DNA of 64,000 bases from NCBI GenBank assembly GCA_026874595.1, contig CM049309.1:68802926-68866925 (forward strand), in the 5' to 3' direction. The DNA comes from Sipunculus nudus. Lineage: Eukaryota; Annelida; Sipuncula; Golfingiida; Sipunculidae. The translations under genes and the position numbers were made by a program. Of this stretch, positions 55,987 to 64,000 are shown in pieces. A model generated the notes under the pieces. It was not told where the DNA came from, did no database searches, and was given only the letters and a program-made list of their open reading frames with translations. Each line of letters begins with the position of its first letter. The stretch's first letter is position 1.

Positions 55987-58871
55987 AATCATCAGAACAC
56001 CAGATACCGAGATGAAAGGAAAAGGAAAAGGTTACTGGAAACTATACACTGAGCTGTTAGATGATGCTGAATTTACATCGGAATTAATTGGTGAAAAAAT
56101 AAAATGGGATCAGGAGTATGACAGTGTGAGCGATGAACGAGTTAAATGGGAAATATTTAAATATAAAATAAGGCAGTTTTGTATATCATTTGGTAAGAAA
56201 AGAGCAAAAGCAAGAAAGTCAAGAGAAATAACTCTTAAGCATAATTTAAAACAATTATATGAAAACATGGATAATACAGATTCAGGTCAGGACCAAGAGA
56301 TACTAGATGAAATAAGTCAAGTAAAAGCTAAGTTAGAAGAAATAGATAACTATAAAACACAGGGCTGTATGATTAGATCAAAAACAAGATGGTTTGAAAA
56401 CGGAGAAAAAAATTCAAAGTAATTTTTGAACTTAGAGAAATATAATAATGGACAAAAATGTATCAGAAAACTTAAATCAGCAACAGGAGAAATAGTCACT
56501 GATCTTAAACAAATTTTGTTAATGCAAAAAGAATTTTACTCACAGTTATATCAATCAAAAGCAAGTAAAACAAAAGAGGATATAGACGCATATTTAACAA
56601 ATATAGATCTACCAACCATATCAAAACAGAGTTTAGAACTACTTGATAAAGTTATTACAGAAGAAGAATGCCACAATACTTTAAAAACTTTTGCAAGTAA
56701 CAAAACTCCAGGTAATGATGGACTACCTGTAGAATTTTATGTTAAGTTTTGGTCATATTTTGGTTCAGCAATGGTAGCTTCATTCAATAAATCCTTCAAG
56801 GAGGGTGAACTGTCAGCATCGCAAAAGCAAGCAGTAATTATATTGATAGATAAGAAAAAAGACCGGTCACTCCTAAAAAATTGGAGACCCATATCACTTT
56901 TAAATGCAGACTATAAAATATTATCAAAAACACTTTCACTAAGAATGAAAAAGATTATGCCAACTATAATAAATGAAAGTCAAACTGGTTATGTTCAAGG
57001 GAGGGATATAGGAGAAAATATAAGAATTTTATCAGATATTCTCAATTTTACAAAAGTTAATGATATTCCAGGTATCCTTTTAAGTATAGATTTTGAAAAG
57101 GCTTTTGACTCTTTAGAATGGGATTTCATGTTTTCAGTTTTGAATAAATACAATTTTCCTAACTCCTTCACACAATGGATTAAAATTTTATACAAAAATG
57201 TTGAAAGCTGCACGGTAAACAATGGGGTCACTCTGACTCTCTGGAAACAGAGAAGCCTGTCTTTACTTGAAAAGATACAAATTGCTAAAACATTTATTTT
57301 CTCAAAATTTAATTATTATTTTACAAATGAAAGTGTGCCAGAAAGCTTTTACAATGAGCTGAATTAAATTGTATTTGCCTTCATCTGGAAAAATGGCAAA
57401 GAGAGAATTAAAAGAATAAGATTAATGCAGGAAATAAAAAATGGAGGGTTAAATGCTCCACACCTAGGGTCTGTTATATCTTCATCAAGAATATCTTGGC
57501 TAAAGCGATATGTGTCACCAGTACAAAGACCATGGAAAGTTCTATTTAACCTTTATTTGAAGTCTATTTGCACTGATATAAAAGTTTTATAAAATAGTAA
57601 TATAGCATTGAAAGATATTGATGTATTTAAAATTCCTGACTTTTATAAAGAGATTTTAAGAAGTTATATCACATTACGTAAAGGATATTTTGAAGCAGTT
57701 CCATTGCAGAGGCAGATAGTGTGGAATAACAAAATGGTTAAAATATCAGGAAAATCTGTATATTGGAAACAATTTCTAAATGCTGGAGTAATAACAGGTA
57801 AAGATTTATTTGATGAATATGGAAATATAATACCTTTCACCCTTTGGGTACAGAAAGGTATTAAAGGTTCAGATTTTTTAAAATGGTATGCACTGGTCTC
57901 AAAGTTTAACCAGCACAAGGTCTATGAACACTCAATAGAACCACAAATAGATCCACTTACACTCCAGTATTTTAATGGGAACTTCGTTGAGGTGATAAAG
58001 GTTCCTTCTCGTGTGATATAAACAGAGTTTATACATAAGTTGTTGGAAAAGGGGCCTTATCACCCAAAGTGTGTATATACACCAAGGGAATCGAGGTTGA
58101 TTATCAGAAAGTATATCAATTGCCTTTTAAATTATGTCTGGACACTAAATCCAGGGTGTTTCAGTACAAGCTTCTAAATAATTGCTTGGTTAATAATTAT
58201 TGGTTACACAAATGGAAAATTAAAGAGACTAATGTATGTACTTTTTGTAAATGTGAAACTGAGACACTTATACATCTGTTTTGGTATTGTGAAGATGTGA
58301 AGCGGTTGTGGTATGAAATAGAGACTTGGTGTAGAGAGATAAAAATTAACATCGAAATAAGTAAATTAACAGTCTTGTATGGAGATTTATATTCATCAGA
58401 TTTGAGCAATTTAATTATTTTACTGGTCAAACAATATATTTATTTGTGTAGAACAAACCAGATTGGTCTATCACTATCACAGGCATGTTTCCATGTTTGG
58501 AAATATGCTAGATTGGAATTTAAAATAGCACAAAAAAATAACAAGGTTACTAAGTTTAATGACAGATGGGGGGCCTATGCAGTTGGGAGAAATCTGGAAA
58601 ATTATGATTAGCCACAATTGAATTTAGGTATCTATCAAAATATATATGTATATATGAGTATATGTATGCATGTACACATATGTATGTAAATGAGAAATAA
58701 TTAAGAATTTATCCCGGGAAATGTTATTATATGCAATGCACAGGTTTTGCGCTCTATATTGCATGGAACTTTGTACTTTTTATTTTTGTTAATAAAAAAA
58801 AAAAAAAAAAAGTTAGTAATAAACTTTCCCACCCTGAAAAAAAAAAAAAAAAAAAAAAATCATCAGAACAC
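55987..58871 (+). mobile_element. 5'-truncated L1-like LINE with target-site duplication
   Basis: The insertion 56001-58857 is flanked by AATCATCAGAACAC at 55987-56000 and 58858-58871 (the first As of the right copy merge with the tail). It starts inside ORF2 and ends with two A-runs (about 58795-58811 and 58837-58858) separated by a ~26-base linker. This is the signature of target-primed reverse transcription. The 3' UTR includes an ATGTATATATGAGT-type AT-rich stretch. Confidence 0.93.
56001..58611 (+). pseudogene. L1-like ORF2 (reverse transcriptase) remnant with palm-domain deletion
   Basis: The frame starts after the endonuclease, at GKGYWKLYTELLDD. A TAA at 56420-56422 replaces the usual Tyr in NSK-Y-FLNLEK. 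RT fingers/palm follow: KTPGNDGLPVEFYVKFW, NWRPISLLNADYKILSK, QTGYVQGRDIGENIR and motif A SIDFEKAFDSLEWDFM. Immediately after CTVNNG (about 57229) the sequence jumps in frame to LWKQRSLSLLEKIQIAKT, deleting roughly the RGxRQGxPLS and (Y/F)ADD catalytic segments. Further stops lie at 57365-57367, about 57589 and 58019-58021. The C-terminal zinc-like motif NVCTFCKCETETLIHLFWYC is intact (about 58230-58290). Not active. Clade assignment (L1/Tx1-like) is by motif pattern. Confidence 0.9.
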
Positions 58872-59108
58872 GGAGCATTGGAGCCTTTTAGAACATGTGG
58901 CAGCCAGAGCCTGTTTGAGTGTACATATGCGGGACCATCCCAGCTGCTACTGCTGCTTTTATATATTTGATCTTTTTTTGCAGATTAATCACATGAGTCT
59001 GATACAGATGGTAGACATTATATGAATGAAAATGTAAAAAAATGTAAAACCATACAAATATGGCACTGAATTTATTACAATACCAACATTATAGGTCATT
59101 GCATTATT

Positions 59109-60737
59109 GTATCCCCAGACAAAGTCGGGGGATACTATGTTTTCATGACGGTCCCGCCACCCCCGCCATGCCACCGCATATAAATCTTGTTGGCGCGATA
59201 ACTCAGAAAAAAATATCACGGATCTTTACCAAACTTGGTATATATATAGATACGGGTGAGAGAATGACGCCTATTTAAAATGAGGTCATGACCTTGACTA
59301 GGAGAGTGTCCTTGACCTTGAATAGGTCCAATTTTGGGTAAAATCACACAAATTCTTTAATATCTCCAGAAATCTTTGCATGGATTGATCCCAAAATCAA
59401 GTTGATGGAAGATCATGGATAGGGCTGTGATGTTCCAGAAACTGGTGGCGCCACCTATTATTCTTTACTTGTTTTTGTGCCATTTAATACCCCCAAAATT
59501 GCTCCTTGACAGTACTGTGAGCATTATAAGTCAAAAACTAATGGACAGATTTCTTTTATATTATGCATATACATAGATATGGGTTAGGGGATGATGTTTA
59601 TTTAAATTGGGGTCATGACCTTTTTTATGAGAATGGCCTTGACCTTGAATATTGCCATATATGGTAAAAATCACACAAAATCATTAATTTCTCAATAAGG
59701 GATGCATGGATTGGTCCAAAAATCAACTTGATCGAAGATCTTGGATAGTATTGTCATGTACCAGAAATAGGTGGCACCACCTGTTATTCTTTCACTCGTT
59801 TTCGTGCCGTTTAAGACCCCATCATTGCCACTTGACAGTACTGTGAGCATTATAAGTAAAAAACTAATGGACAGATTTCTTTCATATTATGCATATACAT
59901 AGATATGGGTTATGGGATGACGTTTATTTAAATTGGGGTCATGACCTTTCCTATGAGAGTGGCCTTGACCTTGAATATTGCCATATATGGTGAAAATCAC
60001 ACAAAATCATTAATATCTCAATAAGGGATGCATTGATTGGTCCAAAAATCAACTTGATCGAAGATCTTGGATAGTATTGTCATGTACCAGAAACAGGTGG
60101 CACCACCTGTTATTCTTTCACTCGTTTTCGTGCCGTTTAAGACCCCATCATTGCCACTTGACAGTACTGTGAGCATTATAAGTCAAAAACTAATGGACAG
60201 ATTTCTTTCATATTATGCATATACAAAGAAATGGGTTATGGGATGATGTTTATTTAAATTGGGGTCATGACCTTTCCTATGAGAGTGGCCTTGACCTTGA
60301 ATATTGCCATATATGGTGAAAATCACACAAAATCATTAATATCTCAATAAGGGATGCATTGATTGGTCCAAAAATCAACTTGAACGAAAATCTTGGATAG
60401 TGTTGTCATGTACCGTAAAAACTGATAGCGCAACCTGTTATTCTTTTACTTGTTTTTGTGCCGTTAATACCCCATCATTGCCACTTGACAGTACTGTGAG
60501 CATTATAAGTCAAAAACTAATGGACAGATTTCTTTCATATTATGCATATACATAGACATGGGTTAGGGGATGATGTATTTTGAAATTGGGGTCATGACCT
60601 TTTCTATGAGAGTGACCTTTTCTATGAGTGTGATCTGATATTAATTGTTGTTGAAGATAGGGGGCCTATTCTTAAAGGGGGGTGGGGATTAATTGTCTGG
60701 GGATACTATGGCACCTGCGGTGCCAAGAAATGTCTAG
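59109..60737 (+). mobile_element. Helitron-like element C, 326-bp tandem core
   Basis: 5' palindrome GTATCCCCAGAC-AAA-GTCGGGGGATAC (59109-59135). Four core units contain GACAGTACTGTGAGCATTAT at 59508, 59834, 60160 and 60487 (spacing 326-327 bp), CATGACCTT, GGCCTTGACCTTGAAT and a GGTGGCGCCACCT-type palindrome. The 3' end repeats GGGGATACTATG, then hairpin GGCACC-TGC-GGTGCC (60710-60724), 9 bases and CTAG (60734-60737). Confidence 0.82.
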
Positions 60738-60831
60738 TTAATTTTTTTTAATGAGATCCTTGAATGTGCTGTACATGTACCTTTAAGTATATCAGTATCA
60801 TTATGAGCTTTTAAAATGTATATAATTGTTT

Positions 60832-61690
60832 GAGCCCATAGGGAGCTTTTTATTTTACAGGGTGGGCTCCTTTTTCTGTGTCTGCATTTTTTTAAAATTT
60901 GCTTATATCTCCTTAATGCTCACAGCAATAAATATTATATCATAATTCTGTATTATTGAGGCAAAAAATTTTTCCTGGTGCTGTGACCTTGACGTAAGCT
61001 CTTAAGGTCAAGTCACAGTAGACTGGGCACTGTTTGTTTGTTAGCACCAAGGGTTTTTATTGGATTGATTGAAATTTGTTCAAATTTAGTGAAAGGCATC
61101 GACTAATGACTCTCAAACTGATTAACTTTTGGTTGACCTTGATCAATATTTGCGCAATATATTAGCACTTTGGCATTTTCACCAATGACTAAACATGATA
61201 AAAAAACAGTTTAAGTTGTATCTTAGGTATACTGTCAAACATTCTTGTATAGCAATATTGCATTATACTTATACTAATTCTACATGGTATCTAAAATTAG
61301 GTTACTCTGACATAATTTAGCCATTAAACTAAGTCAGACAGTGTGTTTATATAAATGCTATTGGCTCCTCTATTATTCATCAGAATTGGACCAAACCATA
61401 TATTATTCATCAGTTTGAGTAATAGTAGCCATTTTGCTTAAGGTCGAGTCACAGTAGACTTTGGGCATCATTTGTTTTTTAGCACAATTGCATCAGGGGT
61501 TTTGATTGGATTTTCTTCGTATTTAATGGAAGCCATCGACTAATGAATCTTTTAACCTGATCATCTTTGGTTGACCTTGACCTATATTTGTGCAGTTTGC
61601 ATTTTCAACAATGGCTAAATATCATCAAAAAGTGGTTTTAGGCATATCTTGATATGATTTCCTGAAATATATGACCATGGGGTGCTTCAT
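60832..61690 (+). mobile_element. Tandem-unit element F next to the FAM234-like exon
   Basis: Starts with GAGCCCA...TGGGCTC (60832-60869). Two diverged units (about 61008-61200 and 61438-61640) share AAGTC(A/G)... GTCACAGTAGACT, CATCGACTAATGA and TTGGTTGACCTTGA words. The right end ATGACCATGGGGTG (about 61671) resembles the D-family 3' palindrome. It ends about 50 bases before the coding exon's splice acceptor. Confidence 0.55.
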
Positions 61691-61739
61691 GTATTTGCAG
61701 GCAAATACAGCTTTATCTAGTTTTTACTTGCTCTTTCAG

Positions 61740-62292
61740 ATGATGGCTGCTCCATCTAGCAACAAGATGAGCGTTCATTTTTCTGACGATGTTCAGATTC
61801 ATGGGGGAGCACAGAACAATGTACAAATGTATCAGACTGGGATGGAACGCCGTAATCCAGGCTTCAGCAGCGACTTCACATCATCTGAAGATGAAGTCTT
61901 CTTAGATGAACCCTCATCAGACTCCACTGTGCAAAATCTCACAAAGCCATTAATGGCCCCGCGCCAGCGAACGAGGGTCAGAGTGCAAGGATCATCCGGC
62001 AGATGCAAGCGTTGTGTTTGGCCAATGCTGTACTGTTTGTTAGTGTTAGCGAGCATAGGTGCTGTGGTCTGCTTGGCATTATATTTGGTACATACGTATG
62101 GACCAAAAGTGCTACAGCTTGGACATTTCAATAAAGGTTATGACCTTCCCAGCGAAATAGTCGGGTGCTCAAAAATTGAGGTTGAGGATGTATGGGTAGT
62201 AGGCTTTCCTAAACTCTTAACGGAATCTGCTTTTCGCATGGTTGATGTCACACAAGATGGTGTTCTTGATGTGATCTTCGGTTTTGGTACAG
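61740..62292 (+). CDS. First coding exon of a FAM234/ITFG3-like type II membrane protein (partial)
   Basis: The exon starts at the ATG right after a polypyrimidine tract and acceptor (TTTTTACTTGCTCTTTCAG) and ends at the donor ACAG|GTAAGT, giving 184 codons plus one base (phase 1). Residues 1-92 are a Ser/Asp-rich cytoplasmic region with an acidic SSEDEVFLDEPSSD patch and an RQRTRVRVQ basic patch. Residues about 93-117 form one membrane span (WPMLYCLLVLASIGAVVCLA), with basic residues before it and so a cytoplasmic N-terminus. The lumenal part begins DVWVVGFPKLLTESAFRMVD followed by VTQDGVLDVIFGFGTG, an FG-GAP-like Asp-rich repeat typical of FAM234-type proteins. The rest of the gene lies beyond the window or in exons I cannot identify. 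Function of the family is poorly known. Upstream Mets read into intron and were not used. Confidence 0.7.
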
Positions 62293-62614
62293 GTAAGTGT
62301 TGTATTAAATCTACATATTTTTACATATTATTTCTTTACGCTTATGCTAAATTTTTGTTAAATCATCTGTTTTAGTGTTACATTGTTCAGTGGATTTCAT
62401 TGGTTACTACATGCAAGAATACAGACCTGGGGTCAGTTCTGAATTGAATTAAATAGAACTGAAAATTCTGTGGATTGAAATTTGATTGATAAAAATTAAT
62501 TGGATTGGAACTGAACTTGATTTTAAGTTTAATGGGTCTAGTAAATTTAGTTCAAGTTCTGATGTTTTCCTTAGTGTTTGTACTACTTTTCTCTTGGAGC
62601 AGCTGTATGTAGTG
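62293..62614. other. Intron of the FAM234-like gene
   Basis: AT-rich, no feature apart from AATTGAATT-type words repeated here and at about 62930-63040. Confidence 0.5.
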
Positions 62615-62752
62615 CAGAGGCAGATCCAGGATTTTAGAAAGGTGGGGGAGGGGGGTCCAGGCCCCTCCAAAATTGGTTTAAACCCCTCAAAAAACCTTGT
62701 GGTGACTCCTGTCCCCCCCCCCACACACACACACATACTTGAACCACCACTG
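62615..62752 (+). mobile_element. Candidate hAT MITE (CAGAGGCAGATCCAGGA end)
   Basis: The left end CAGAGGCAGATCCAGGATTT resembles the CAGTGGCGGATCCAGG ends common in animal hAT miniature elements. The right end on the opposite strand reads CAGTGGTGGTTCAAG. It includes G-rich, poly-C and (CA)n tracts. Flanking 8-mers do not match. Confidence 0.55.
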
Positions 62753-63850
62753 CAGTGTTTAGTTAACATCAGACACAGATGCCTCCATTGAGTGTGACAA
62801 GGCGTGTGTTGGACAGCTGAAATGCTGTTCATACGCCGTTAGTGGTTAGCCACTAATTAATATCAGCATATGTGTCCATGAAATGTACTGTATTGAAATA
62901 TTGCCATCATTTTAACTGTGAATTTGATATAAATCATTTGAATTGATTAAGAATTATTTTTTTTTTTAACACATGGAATTGAATCAGAATTAAGTTTCAT
63001 ATTGAATTCTTGAATTTAAATTGAATTAGAATCAAGTTATCTCAATGGAAATCAGGTCTGCTTGTTTAGTTAGCTTGTATGTACTGGTATATTCATTAAA
63101 TTAGTTTTGTCACTTGATTGATAATGATTTATGAGATTCTTAAGTTGCATTCAATGTGTGGCTACTGATATTTACTTTCCTTTATTATTCATTTTAAATT
63201 CTTAAGCATATTACCTGTTCTTGCAATGGGGAGTCCCCTTGGGCTTTGGCTTTGGTTGTTCAGGATTGGTTTTCCATTGCCTGATTTACATGGGCTGAGT
63301 TCACTTTGGTAATTGCTGATAGTTTGTGCTGTGAAAGATCCTTCACAAAAGAATGCGAAGAATTATGGGGAAGATACTGTAAATGACTGCCCTTAGGACA
63401 CACTTGGCCTCAATCCCAACACTTTTAAAACATAAATAAAATTGGTATTTCTGACATGTGGTCATAGAGAAGTTGCATGACAACAGTTAAGAGACACCAC
63501 CATCAATATAGATGTTTTAATTACCTCTTTATTGCTAGAATAAGGAGTTTATTTTCTGTCAGGGCTATTTTGTTTGTTGAATGCAGGTGTGTTTTCTCCC
63601 TAAAACAACAATAGCTGAAATCTCCATAGGACTTGTGGTAAAAGCAAGGCAATTTATTGCTTATAATATAAGCATGATTTTGACATTTGCCTTCAGTGAA
63701 CAGGTAGTATATTCAGTTACTGCCAAAACTCATCCAGGTTTAACAGCTTACAGTAGACTAATATTTATGGACCACTCTGTATAAAGGGAAATAATATGGA
63801 TATATTATAATGCGCTTCCATTGTCATGAAATTGAATCTCGATTTTTTTT
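62753..63850. other. Presumed intron of the FAM234-like gene
   Basis: No exon recognised. The 67-codon frame at 63581-63784 lacks splice signals or similarity that I can support. Confidence 0.45.
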
Positions 63851-64000
63851 TTACCAAGCTGACATTCCTTCATGCTGAGCTGTATGGATGGATCTTTTTC
63901 TGTCAGGACTTCTCCAGTCAGTCTGTCCATTAGCAAGGCTGATACATTGTACTTGCTACATCATGCTCACACATGGCTTTTTAAAGCAAGCTATTCACCT
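63851..64000 (+). mobile_element. Start of a diverged D-family Helitron-like element (runs off the window)
   Basis: After a T-run, CAAGCTGACATTCC then TTCATGCTGAGCTGTA resembles the D 5' palindrome (AGCTGACTTTCAGTCATGCTGAGCTA), followed by CAGTCTGTCCATTAGC, similar to the D microsatellite flank. Confidence 0.5.

Noticed and set aside
63581..63784. Second exon of the FAM234-like gene
   Set aside because: The frame lacks FG-GAP-type sequence and is not bounded by convincing splice sites.

Overview
This is an AT-rich, intron-rich, repeat-dense animal genomic window, most likely from a mollusc and probably a bivalve. Three things point that way: the lophotrochozoan-looking gene set, short CDS exons spread over long introns, and many Helitron-like elements with tandem-repeat cores, tRNA-derived SINEs and hAT elements. 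The species call is inference; nothing here is bacterial or viral.

Genes. Three copies of an arylacetamide deacetylase-like (AADAC/HSL family) serine hydrolase lie in the first 48.5 kb. (1) A broken minus-strand copy (8447-10275) keeps only the large last exon; it is frameshifted and split by a hAT transposon. (2) A plus-strand copy (13622-19490) has all six exons and splice sites, but carries one in-frame stop and one late frameshift. (3) An intact plus-strand six-exon gene (29645-48420) encodes 406 aa with a complete catalytic triad. A replication-dependent histone H1 gene lies on the minus strand between copies 2 and 3, with its H1 box, TATA box and 3' histone stem-loop. At the right edge, the first coding exon of a type II membrane FG-GAP/FAM234-like gene (61740-62292) runs off the window.

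Mobile DNA. Layout left to right: microsatellites and a SINE (1-6 kb); hAT inside AADAC copy 1 (8.7-10.1 kb); a second SINE family, a pogo-like MITE and a small Helitron-like element (10.4-14.8 kb); an anomalous GC-rich island (20.1-21.4 kb); AT-rich spacer (24-28 kb); several hAT-type MITEs (28-31 kb); a SINE, a 180-bp-unit Helitron-like element and a hAT-like element holding a nested Helitron-like element and SINE, all in intron 2 of the intact AADAC gene (31.8-38.8 kb); three nested Helitron-like elements in its intron 5 (41.4-47.7 kb); a 5'-truncated L1-like LINE with target-site duplication (56.0-58.9 kb); and two more tandem-repeat elements just upstream of the FAM234-like exon (59.1-61.7 kb).

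The most unusual theme is that at least six sequence-unrelated repeat families share one architecture: a 5' palindrome, often a CCGT-type microsatellite, a core of tandem units (180, 280, 326 or 340 bp), and a 3' hairpin, ending in CTAG in four of them. Several also share one 14-bp palindrome (AGGTGGCGCCACCT). Insertion order can be read directly from nesting and target-site duplications.
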